Shown here: positions 1 to 8,086 of the stretch, in pieces | Numbering within the stretch: the stretch's first letter is position 1 | Layout of the letters: each line of letters opens with the position of its first letter | Assembly (NCBI GenBank): GCA_022605425.2 | Contig: CM061248.1 | Coordinates: forward strand, 62,001-126,000 | Direction of reading: 5' to 3' | From: Hamiltosporidium tvaerminnensis | Lineage: Eukaryota; Microsporidia; Dubosqiidae | DNA: 64,000 nucleotides | Notes under the pieces: model-generated | What the model saw: the letters and a program-made list of their open reading frames with translations, nothing else | Told to the model about the DNA's origin: nothing | The model's database searches: none | Translations under genes and position numbers: made by a program

Positions 1-1628
1 CCCTCAACCCCACGGTTTCAAGCCAGTTAAACTACGGATGTATACCTATCTATGAAACCAGGCATAAATCTTTCGAAAATAAATTTTCGCAAAAATATTT
101 GGATCAGAGAATGATGCCATATCAAAAATCTAATGAGTCAGATTCAACAAGTTATACCTGCGAACCTTACGTACAAAATCAAAAATTAACAATTCCTTTT
201 ACATCAGAAAAAAAAACAGATTCTCAAAAACGAAAGCGCCAGATAATATCATTAGATCCTTCGAATATTAAAAAAAAATGCGATGGCTTACATTCAAACA
301 GCGAACCCTCTAACCAACTAGATTCTTTATCACCTGTTATGTTATTCATGTCTGATGAGATTTTGATAAATAATAATAGCAATGAAATAAAATTTCCATA
401 TTATGAACTTGCTGGAGAAACTTTAAGTATATTTATGGATAAAAAAAATAAAAAGTATTGCGAAAATTATGAATATTTTTTGTCTTTTATTCCCGGCCTA
501 TTTTTAGAAATAGAAACGGTATCCGAGGAAGACTTCTTGTTTAATCAAATCCATTCAAATTCAATTTTAAGTCATTTATCATCTGATAATTGGAATAAAT
601 ATATTGACGATAAAATAGAAAATTACGATTTTATTAGTATTGATTCCGAAGTTGAACTTAAAAAAATTTCGACTTTTAGCGAAGGTCTTATATTCTACGA
701 AAAAAACGTGCCAAGCCACATGAAAAATTCTCATTTAATGCCTTTATATGAAAAAATGACTTTTATTTTGTTAAAAATGAAATCTGAAGATAGTTTCGGA
801 TTATTTTATGAACTTATAAAATTTGAAACATATTATGAAACCAATTTATATAACTATATAGAGCCAAACCACAACTTATATGTATATTATATTTTATCAA
901 TTATTTTAAAACAGTTAAAACACATCAACAGTCATGTCTTTAGTGATTCAAATATTTATAACCGTAAAAAAATTTTGTGCCGTCAGCCTTTTAATAGTAT
1001 ACAGAAACAGGAATATAACAAGAAGTTTTTTGTTCAAAGATTGTTTTCAAAATTATTATTAGGAATGAAAAATGGCATATTAAGAAGTAAGTTTTATAAT
1101 GTTGCTTTAATTCTTGATATTTCATCGGAAAAACACAGGCGGAAATACTATTTCAATCAGACTTCTTATTTTATATTTTTTCTTAGAGTTTTTACATCAT
1201 TTGTTCTCGAGCCAAATTTTAATTCGAATGCAGAGAGTTTAGACAAATTTTGCCGCCTTTCTTTAGATATTATAAATCTCTCACGTAGTCTCGGTGATAG
1301 GTTTTTAGAAAAACTAGCATTTATGATGGAGAATTTTAATTCGGGAGTTTTCACAGTAAAGACCAATATCAAATTAATTAGAAAATTTTGGGGTTGTGAT
1401 AAAGATCGAATCCGATTAAATGATAAACTGATATATTTATACAATAAGAATAATCTTTTGTATGGTTCTCCATCTATTCCTCATATGTATTTCTCTATCA
1501 ATGATATATTCTTGTCAGAAATATGCTTAAGTGCTTGCCTTTCTAGGATATATAGCGGTATTTGTTTCGATGAAGGAGTGAATTGTTATGGATTGAAAGT
1601 AATATTGGAAAAAAGATTAAAGCTTTGA
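1..1628 (+). CDS. 3' part of a large unrecognised protein (5' end outside window)
   Basis: The reading frame is open to the left edge: codons run without a stop from base 3, so the true start may lie outside. The first in-window ATG pair is at 111-116. From there the product is about 505 residues: a polar, Ser/Lys-rich N-terminal ~70 residues containing a basic KRKR stretch, then a long, probably all-helical region rich in Phe, Tyr, Ile and Asn. I recognise no domain. A short FIPGLF motif resembles FFPGLI in the 672-residue protein at 28694-30712, and both combine a Ser-rich head with a helical body, so they may belong to one lineage-specific family; this is inference from a short match. No CCC precedes the internal ATGs, which also favours an upstream start. 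The open frame over 1.6 kb of AT-rich DNA makes a real gene very likely. Confidence 0.7.
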   Translation, partial: LNPTVSSQLNYGCIPIYETRHKSFENKFSQKYLDQRMMPYQKSNESDSTSYTCEPYVQNQKLTIPFTSEKKTDSQKRKRQIISLDPSNIKKKCDGLHSNSEPSNQLDSLSPVMLFMSDEILINNNSNEIKFPYYELAGETLSIFMDKKNKKYCENYEYFLSFIPGLFLEIETVSEEDFLFNQIHSNSILSHLSSDNWNKYIDDKIENYDFISIDSEVELKKISTFSEGLIFYEKNVPSHMKNSHLMPLYEKMTFILLKMKSEDSFGLFYELIKFETYYETNLYNYIEPNHNLYVYYILSIILKQLKHINSHVFSDSNIYNRKKILCRQPFNSIQKQEYNKKFFVQRLFSKLLLGMKNGILRSKFYNVALILDISSEKHRRKYYFNQTSYFIFFLRVFTSFVLEPNFNSNAESLDKFCRLSLDIINLSRSLGDRFLEKLAFMMENFNSGVFTVKTNIKLIRKFWGCDKDRIRLNDKLIYLYNKNNLLYGSPSIPHMYFSINDIFLSEICLSACLSRIYSGICFDEGVNCYGLKVILEKRLKL

Positions 1629-2590
1629 GCAATTAATTTTTAAGAGAATGATAATAACATAAAATAATTCAAAAATTATCAGAACATATTTTAAAAAATA
1701 AGAAATAAACAACGTTGGACTAATCTAATTGATTTTTTTTCATTTAATTTTAATTTATAAATTGAATTTTTAATTCTTCTTTAAGTTTTATACCGATCTA
1801 TTCCTATTGTATAAAGTACAACCCAATCAGTGATTTTTGCATTTTTTAACATATTTTTTCCTTAAACTATATATATCAGGCAATAAATAAAATTTACAAA
1901 CAAGCGCTATTGGTTTTTAAAAACGTTCTAATAGGTGTTTAAATAAGCTTTGGATACATTTAAAAGTATATTCACAAGAAAATCACCTTTGAAATCTTGT
2001 ATAATTATGGACAGTTGTGGATTATAACTCGATATAACTATGCAGTAGGACATATTTTTAGATACCGGTTTCTACTTCAGCTGTTGAATTTAATTTCGCA
2101 AAATCTCTATTTTTGATTGGCTTAATCCGAAATCTGTTTAGGTTTTTTCTTATTTCTGATTTTTATTTAAGATTTAGTGCATTTTTCTCTAAATATATAT
2201 GGTATAGGCGTGGAATCATTTTTTATCGCCAAATTTATGTCTGTAATTTACTACTCACTTTTTACTATCTATTTTATTTAATTATACTGTTAAAGGCAAT
2301 AAAGTTTTAGCTGATTTGAAATAAAATAAATGTTAAATATGAACATAAAATTAAATAACAAAATATAGAGTATTTTATCGAAGATGTTTGTTTTTTCGTA
2401 TTTTATTTGTAATATTTGATTATTAGAAGATAATCCTAGATGACTCGATTATCTCAAAACTTAGAAATTATTTCCATAGTATCAAGTAATTAAAATTAAA
2501 GAATTATTGTAGTAAACCATAATCTCGTGCGATCGGTTTAGAGTATAAAATTTTTAATTTAAATATATTTTGGTTTGTCTATTATTACTA
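1629..2590. other. intergenic, no gene seen
   Basis: About 960 bases of AT-rich DNA. A 65-codon open stretch (2113-2310) lacks an ATG at its start and any domain, and is probably chance. No RNA gene or repeat recognised. Confidence 0.5.
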
Positions 2591-3300
2591 GAGGGAGGAT
2601 AACCACATAAAAAACTTTCTGCTTGGCAATGAATGTGTGAAACTGGTTTGAGGTCATTGTTTGGATTTTTAGAGGGAATAAAACCAAACTACATCTTTGG
2701 TTGTTCCATGGGAGTTGTTATGAAGAGGAGAGGTCTACGAAACGGTGAAACTTTTTCTACAAATTTATTTTTAGTTTTTTACCTAACGGGATTGGAGACG
2801 GCAGCTGAACATGTAGGTAATTGCCATGTAAATGCATGGAAACTTAGCCTTGCTCACTCGTGTTTGAAGACTTAGCGCCTGTGAGATACAAAAATAAAAC
2901 CATTCAAAGCCGAGAAATCTAAGTAGCAGATTATACCTGTTGGTATGACATTGCACTGTCTAGGTAGACCTTATGTGTCTCTGAAATATATCTTAGCTAG
3001 AAGTTTATTGGGTTCAGGAAGTGTAGAGTAAGTGGGAATGCTGCATAGTCTTGGGGGATCCCAGGGGGGGGGGGGCTACGGCCTTCGATCATACTCCATG
3101 CAACGGAAATTAACGAACTTCGGGAAACTGCTTCGCCTAGTAATTAGTTAGGTTCTACACACCTGATAGATGAAAGGCTTTGGGACGTAGGTATCGCAGG
3201 GGTTTCGATGAAGTGTTGGGCAGCAGTTATTTATGTTAAACTCAAAACTTCGTTAATATCATGAAAACAAATATAACACTTTTCACTGTTTTAAAAACAT
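2591..3300 (+). repeat. ~700-bp dispersed repeat, copy A
   Basis: Plus-oriented, apparently full-length copy of a family seen at least eight times here. It starts GGGAGGATAACCACATAAA and ends near CACTGTTTTAAAA. The middle carries conserved GC-richer blocks, for example ATACCTGTTGGTATGACATT and GGCTTTGGGACGTAGGTATC. No long open frame is conserved between copies, and no terminal inverted or direct repeat was spotted. The 80-codon open stretch at 2633-2875 lies inside it and is interrupted in copies C and D. A run of 12 G (3064-3075) sits where other copies have 6-7. The class of element is unknown: a non-autonomous transposon, a SINE-like unit or a solo LTR are all possible. Confidence 0.85.
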
Positions 3301-4097
3301 TGAAATTTTTAAATAAGAATTTCTTACTTATGAATCGGTTCGTATTTCTAATATGCGTGCTATTTATTTCATCATGATTTAATGAATAATATTAATATTT
3401 TCTAAGGAATTAAGATTACTTCATAATTATCAGCAGATCAAATCAAGCAAAAAAAAATATAATTTAAATAAAGGTTTAAGAAATTACAACTATCTCTAAA
3501 GAAAAATTAGTTTTAAAATGAATTATTATCATTTGTAACAAAAAAAAGCCAAATTATACTTTATATCTTCTAACATAGAAAAAAAGCAAACTCGTTCATT
3601 TTACACTTATAACAGGGTAGAAAACCTCGAATCTCAGAGTGATCTCGCAAAAAGCTAGGCCTGCTCTACTAAATATAAAAACATTAGGATTATTTGCCAC
3701 AACAACTGTCACTAAGATCTTAGAGAGTTCTTCTTATTCTGTATAAAATTTTATAATGATGCATCAATTAATGAGTAAAACTCAAAAAATGAGGTATGTA
3801 TGTAACAAATATACATGGGCTAATAGGATATCAAATAAAATCAATAGTTTTTTTATAAATTTTGAAACAATTTGTATTAATTGAGATTTTAGTAGAATTA
3901 ACAATAAATAATTCAAATTGTAATGAAATCAACATACAATTCAAATTTTTCAAAACTATTGATTGAATTCTCTAAAAAATATATTTTTTTACCCTTTTAA
4001 ATATAAGAAGTTAACAAAATTCATTGTGAAATATTTTAGTCGAAAAATCTTTTAAATGTATTTTTTTATGTTTTTTTATATTTTTACAAATAAAAAA
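3301..4097. other. intergenic, no gene seen
   Basis: AT-rich leader region of the SNW gene. An ACCCTTTTAAATA at about 3990 resembles the start-site signal of other genes here but is followed by ATA, not ATG. Nothing else recognised. Confidence 0.4.
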
Positions 4098-4499
4098 ATG
4101 TCTAAAAAACTTATTTGTCACTTAAAACCAAAACCACCCATGAGAATTCGTAAAAATAGAAATTCAGATAAAATAGTAAAAATTACAGAAAAACAACCCG
4201 ATCCTTTACAATTAATTGTAATCAAGAAACAATATAATCCACCCGTCTCTCTAGAAAAAAAAGTACCAATATATGCACCTCCCTCTATACCATTATCGAA
4301 AGAACAAAAAGAATATTGGAAACTACCACCGTGTATTTCCATGTGGAAGAACCCCAAAAGCAGAATAATTTCGTTAGAAAAAAGAATGCAGCATATACCT
4401 ACACATCCCTCATTAAACATAAATTTTGAAAAGTTTTCTAGATTTAAAGAAGCACTTGACGAAGCAGAAAATGATTTAAAGAAAAAATATAAAAATTAA
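4098..4499 (+). CDS. SNW/SKIP-domain protein (Prp45-like splicing factor), short form
   Basis: Predicted 133 residues. Residues 60-130 match the conserved SNW/SKIP core: APPSIPLSKEQKEYW (60-74), then LPPCISMWKNPK (76-87), the block that gives the family its name (here S-M-W rather than S-N-W), then ISLEKRM and a helical EALDEAENDLKKKY tail corresponding to the end of the core. SKIP/Prp45 is a nuclear component of the activated spliceosome; yeast and animal proteins are several hundred residues, so this is a strongly reduced form lacking the long C-terminal part. Residues 1-55 are basic and proline-containing. I prefer the ATG at 4098; an in-frame ATG at 4056 would add a hydrophobic MYFFMFFYIF head that the family lacks. 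It is first in a plus-strand run of four genes. It implies the organism keeps some splicing. Confidence 0.8.
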   Translation: MSKKLICHLKPKPPMRIRKNRNSDKIVKITEKQPDPLQLIVIKKQYNPPVSLEKKVPIYAPPSIPLSKEQKEYWKLPPCISMWKNPKSRIISLEKRMQHIPTHPSLNINFEKFSRFKEALDEAENDLKKKYKN

Positions 4500-4544
4500 A
4501 AATTTTAATTATATCTAACTATCAATCTTTAGTAATATTTCACT

Positions 4545-4765
4545 TAAATTATATTCTTCTAATAATCTTCTATTATCATTCTTTTAGTCTCATATTCTTC
4601 TAATAATCTTCTATTATCATTCTATTAATCTCATATTTTTCTAATTCTCTCAACCTTTTTTAATTCTCTCTAATATTTCTAATTCTCTCCAATATTTTTT
4701 TAATTCTCGAAAATTCTCTCAAATATTTTTTTAATTCTCGAAAATTCTCTCAAATTTTTTTTCTT
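4545..4765 (+). repeat. short tandem repeats downstream of the SNW gene
   Basis: TATTCTTCTAATAATCTTCT occurs twice about 44 bases apart, followed by several imperfect copies of TTAATTCTCGAAAATTCTCTC. All are low-complexity pyrimidine-rich units between the SNW gene and the next small ORF. Confidence 0.6.
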
Positions 4766-4790
4766 TAAATTACAATTTTTATTACACTTA

Positions 4791-4798
4791 CCCCATAA
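4791..4798 (+). promoter_or_regulatory. CCC start-site signal of the 56-residue ORF
   Basis: CCCCATAA immediately precedes the ATG at 4799. The same CCC(N2-7)ATG layout precedes five other genes here, and CCC-type motifs next to starts are an established microsporidian feature. Confidence 0.55.
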
Positions 4799-4969
4799 AT
4801 GGTAAACACAGACTCTTCTCAAAACAGAGCACAATCTTTTGAAAACCTTTCACAAACTATAATAAGTAGATTAAATGAAGTTAAAAAGAAATTGGAAAAT
4901 GTATCTGAAGAATTAAGTGCTATAAGTAAACTTAACTCTGAAACTGAAGATAAAGAAGAAGAATTATAA
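4799..4969 (+). CDS. 56-residue helical protein, possible DASH/Dam1-type kinetochore subunit
   Basis: A short ORF supported by the CCCC just upstream of its ATG and by its place in a same-strand gene run (299 bases after the SNW stop, 319 before the next start). The product is almost entirely one amphipathic helix from about residue 10 to 48, with regularly spaced hydrophobics (FENLSQTIISRLNEV, then KLENVSEELSAISKL), and ends in an acidic DKEEEL. Fungal DASH/Dam1 subunits such as Dad1, Dad2, Dad4 and Hsk3 are likewise tiny single-helix proteins, and this pattern resembles them, but a helix this short can match many coiled coils. The function is therefore inference only; the existence of the gene is better supported than its identity. 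Confidence 0.5.
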   Translation: MVNTDSSQNRAQSFENLSQTIISRLNEVKKKLENVSEELSAISKLNSETEDKEEEL

Positions 4970-5164
4970 ATAAAGATTTGTTTTATTTTTTCTTCCTTAA
5001 ATTTCTTTTAATGACTCATTATAATATTTTTCTTGGTTATTATTCTTTTAAAAATCTCATTTTTATATCTTTGTTGAATTTTTTTTTTAAATTTTTTTTT
5101 TTCATTATTTCTCTCTTTTTTTTGTAAATTTTTAATTCTTTAATATTTTTTCTAATTTCTTCTT

Positions 5165-5235
5165 AAATATTTTCCATTTTAAATTTCATTTTAGATTTTA
5201 AATTTCATTTTAGATTTTAAATTTCATTTTGGTTT
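5165..5235 (+). repeat. 21-bp tandem repeat, about three copies
   Basis: TTTTAAATTTCATTTTAGA is repeated head-to-tail upstream of the coiled-coil gene. It is AT-rich and lies just before the CCC start signal at 5282. Confidence 0.6.
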
Positions 5236-5288
5236 ACAAATTTTTTTATTTATTTTTATTTCAAAAAAGAATATTGGGTTACCCTTAA

Positions 5289-6152
5289 ATGACTGACCAA
5301 GATATAACATATTCTACAATAGAACACGATTATATGCAACTTAAAGATACCTTTGATAACCATAAATTTGCATATATTGAAAAACTAACCAAACAATATT
5401 TTATAGAAGGGTTATGTTCTAAGGATTATGAAAAAAATAATATAATAAGTATGGTATCTTCTAGTAAAATACAACTTAGAGAAGTTAAAGGTTTGGTTGA
5501 GGAACAAGAAGAATTAATTAAAAGTATTTCTATTGAAATATATGAGTTAGAAAAAAAGAATAAAGAATATGAAATTGAATTGAATGAATTATCAATTAAA
5601 GAAGAGGAATATGAAAAGAGGTATTTAGAATTTAATGAGAAACTTGGAAATGTGAAGATTATGGATGAGTTATGCAATAAAGTTAAACAGAAAAATGATG
5701 AAATTACAGAAACGATGGAAATTATTGAAAATAAAAATGAAAATTTAAAAAAAATGGATGTCACCAAACTTGAAACTGATCTTTATGATTTACAAATTAG
5801 AAAAGAAGAATTGTGTGAGCAGGAAAGAAATTTATCGAGAATATTTTATGATGATTCCTTGGTTGAAATGTATGAATGGTATTTGAATGGATTACAATTT
5901 CTTAACAAATTATTTTTCTGTAGAATTGAAGAAATTAAAATCAAAGAAAATAATTTAACAGAAATTTATTTTGGTATTGGAAATTTGAGTGTTGTTGCTT
6001 GTATTGAAGATAGAAAATTTATTGGTGCGAAGGCTTTTTATTTAGAGAGAAATCAAGATTTATTTGATTCTTTGGTCAATGAATGTGTATTTATAAATGA
6101 TTTGAGGTTGTTTATGTGTAAATTGCCATTTATAATTTCTAAAGAGAAATGA
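5289..6152 (+). CDS. coiled-coil protein with small C-terminal domain, possible kinetochore protein
   Basis: 287 residues with CCC at 5282-5284, five bases before the ATG. The N-terminal ~60 residues are mixed. Residues ~60-190 form a continuous charged coiled coil rich in Glu, Lys, Ile and Leu. Residues ~200-287 look like a small alpha/beta domain (alternating hydrophobics in LTEIYFGIGNLSVVACI, then a final helix). A long coil followed by a compact RWD-sized domain is the build of kinetochore proteins such as Spc24, Spc25, Csm1 and the end of Spc7/KNL1. I see no residue signature that decides between these, and unrelated coiled-coil proteins remain possible. It lies 319 bases after the 56-residue helical protein, same strand. 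Real gene very likely; function open. Confidence 0.7.
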   Translation: MTDQDITYSTIEHDYMQLKDTFDNHKFAYIEKLTKQYFIEGLCSKDYEKNNIISMVSSSKIQLREVKGLVEEQEELIKSISIEIYELEKKNKEYEIELNELSIKEEEYEKRYLEFNEKLGNVKIMDELCNKVKQKNDEITETMEIIENKNENLKKMDVTKLETDLYDLQIRKEELCEQERNLSRIFYDDSLVEMYEWYLNGLQFLNKLFFCRIEEIKIKENNLTEIYFGIGNLSVVACIEDRKFIGAKAFYLERNQDLFDSLVNECVFINDLRLFMCKLPFIISKEK

Positions 6153-6299
6153 TATTTGAACAAAATGTTAAAAAAAAAGTAAATTCATTTTAAATTTATA
6201 GAGTTTTTTAATTTCTCATTCTTTTACGTTTTTTTAAATATTGAAGTATTTTTTTTTATAAAAATATATTTTATTGACTTTGAAAGATATATTTAAATA

Positions 6300-6475
6300 T
6301 CTTGAATTAAAAAAATTAATATCTCAAATCAATATATGTAATTCTTATAAAATCTCGAATTATGAAAAAATTAATATCTCAAATCAATATATGAAATTCT
6401 TATAAAGTCTTGAATTATGAAAAAAACATATCTTAAATCAATATATGAAATTGTTATAAAGTCTCGAAAAGAAAC
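6300..6475 (+). repeat. tandem repeat, three copies of ~54-55 bp
   Basis: ATATCTCAAATCAATATATG followed by AATTCTTATAAA(A/G)TCT recurs at about 6319, 6374 and 6428 with a few substitutions. It occupies the gap between the coiled-coil gene and the NIPA-like gene. Confidence 0.75.
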
Positions 6476-6679
6476 GATTAATTTCATTTTTATTAAAAAA
6501 TTATAAGAAATATTTGATTTTATATTTTATAATAAATTATTACCGAATTTGGTATATAAAAGTTTTTAATGAAGGAATTTAAGGAGTAAATGTGATATTT
6601 ACGGTTTAAAAATTAAATTATTGGGATTTATTTTGTTTCAGAATAAAAATAAATAAAAAGAAATTTTTTTGTAAACAAA

Positions 6680-8086
6680 ATGATAATTGTATTGTTTCTT
6701 TGTTTGAAGATATTTTGTACAGATAAGTTCTGTTCGAAAGATAGTGATTGTTGGGCAAAGTCTAGACCAGATATTCATTCACTTTATTGTGTTAATAATA
6801 TGTGTACTAAGCTTTTACCTCCTGGTAGACATTGTATTAAACCAACTGAGTGTGCATCTTATTTTTTTTATGGTCCACTTGCTTGTACAGCGAAATGTAG
6901 GGTAGAAAATGAGTGTGATACTGGAATTGGTAAAAATATAATGTCAAAATATTGCTGTAGAAGCGTACCGGAGGGGAAAGATTGTATAAATACGAGACCA
7001 CAAATGCTAAATGGATGTGATGCTAAACAAATGTGTTTGATGGATAAGCAAGGTGAATATAAATGTGAATCAAAAAATATCAATTTTTGGATTATTGGTG
7101 TAATATTATCCATTTCTGGCAATTTAATGATAAATGTTGGATTAAATTTTCAAAAAAAATCTTACAGCATGGAAAAGGTAAAATTTATGAACATCGAATT
7201 GATGTTGTTTCATCTTGGAATAATGATATACGTTTTAGGTAAAATTTCAGGATTTACTTCATATATATTTGGAAACCAGTCTTTGTTGGCATCATTAGGT
7301 GCTGTTGGCTTGATTGCCAATAGTATATTTGCCCCAATGATAAATCATGAAATATTTACATGGAAAGATTTTTTGTCGATTATATTTGTTTTGACGGGAT
7401 CCTCGATCATTATTATGAATTCAGGACGATCTCATAAAGTATTTTCATTATGTGAACTTTTAAAGATGTATAAAAGAAAAGAAACAATGTTGTGGTTTAT
7501 AGTTATATTTGTTCTGATCGGAACATTATTTTTTGCTATAAAATTTTTTGAGGTGAACGGGGATTGGTCAATTCCTAACGATTTTTTCAATTTCCTTAAA
7601 AAAGAAAATGTTTATTATGAAGAAGATGGTGTTATATTGAAATATTTCATGGTTTTATTTTATGTTGGTCTTTCTTCAATCATCGCATCTCTTACAACTT
7701 TATTTGCTAAAAGTTTTGGTGAAATGGTGGATGCTACTATTTCAGGAGATAATCAATTTTTATACGGTATAACATATTTATTCTTCATATTTCTTGTATT
7801 TTGTACGTTTTTACAAATTTATTGGTTAAATAGAGCACTGAGACACTTCGATGCTTTGCTTGTTATACCCGTATTTCATGTTATTTGGACAATGTTTAGT
7901 GTTATAACAGCAGGTATTTATTTTCAAGACTTTGAACATTACTCGGTTGAACAGTTTAAAGGATTTATTACAGGATTGTTGGTAATTTTTCTTGGTTCTA
8001 CCTTTTTAGCAAGCAGAGTTATGAATAAAGGAAATATTTGTATAAAAGAAGTAGAACTTGAAAAACAAACGGTGAGTAAATCTTAA
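6680..8086 (+). CDS. NIPA-family (DUF803) membrane transporter with Cys-rich ectodomain
   Basis: 468 residues. A short hydrophobic N-terminus (1-13) looks like a signal peptide. Residues ~14-135 are a hydrophilic domain with 15 cysteines (18, 24, 37, 42, 52, 58, 69, 73, 79, 92, 93, 102, 113, 119, 129), expected to be disulfide-bonded outside the cytoplasm. From residue ~136 there are about eight or nine hydrophobic segments in the NIPA/drug-metabolite-transporter pattern: ISGNLMINVGLNFQKKS, then GNQSLLASLGAVGLIANSIFAP with ITWKDF-like FTWKDFL after it, and late WLNRALRHFDALLVIPVFHV. NIPA proteins are proposed Mg2+ transporters; the substrate here is unknown. The Cys-rich N-terminal module is not part of animal or plant NIPA proteins and may be microsporidian-specific. 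No CCC is seen at this start. The charged C-terminal tail is probably cytoplasmic. Confidence 0.8.
   Translation: MIIVLFLCLKIFCTDKFCSKDSDCWAKSRPDIHSLYCVNNMCTKLLPPGRHCIKPTECASYFFYGPLACTAKCRVENECDTGIGKNIMSKYCCRSVPEGKDCINTRPQMLNGCDAKQMCLMDKQGEYKCESKNINFWIIGVILSISGNLMINVGLNFQKKSYSMEKVKFMNIELMLFHLGIMIYVLGKISGFTSYIFGNQSLLASLGAVGLIANSIFAPMINHEIFTWKDFLSIIFVLTGSSIIIMNSGRSHKVFSLCELLKMYKRKETMLWFIVIFVLIGTLFFAIKFFEVNGDWSIPNDFFNFLKKENVYYEEDGVILKYFMVLFYVGLSSIIASLTTLFAKSFGEMVDATISGDNQFLYGITYLFFIFLVFCTFLQIYWLNRALRHFDALLVIPVFHVIWTMFSVITAGIYFQDFEHYSVEQFKGFITGLLVIFLGSTFLASRVMNKGNICIKEVELEKQTVSKS

Noticed and set aside
2633-2875. 80-codon open stretch in repeat copy A, similar in peptide to part of 27948-28130 in copy B
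   Set aside because: Both lie in the dispersed repeat, and copies C and D have stops in the same frame; the shared peptide reflects shared DNA.
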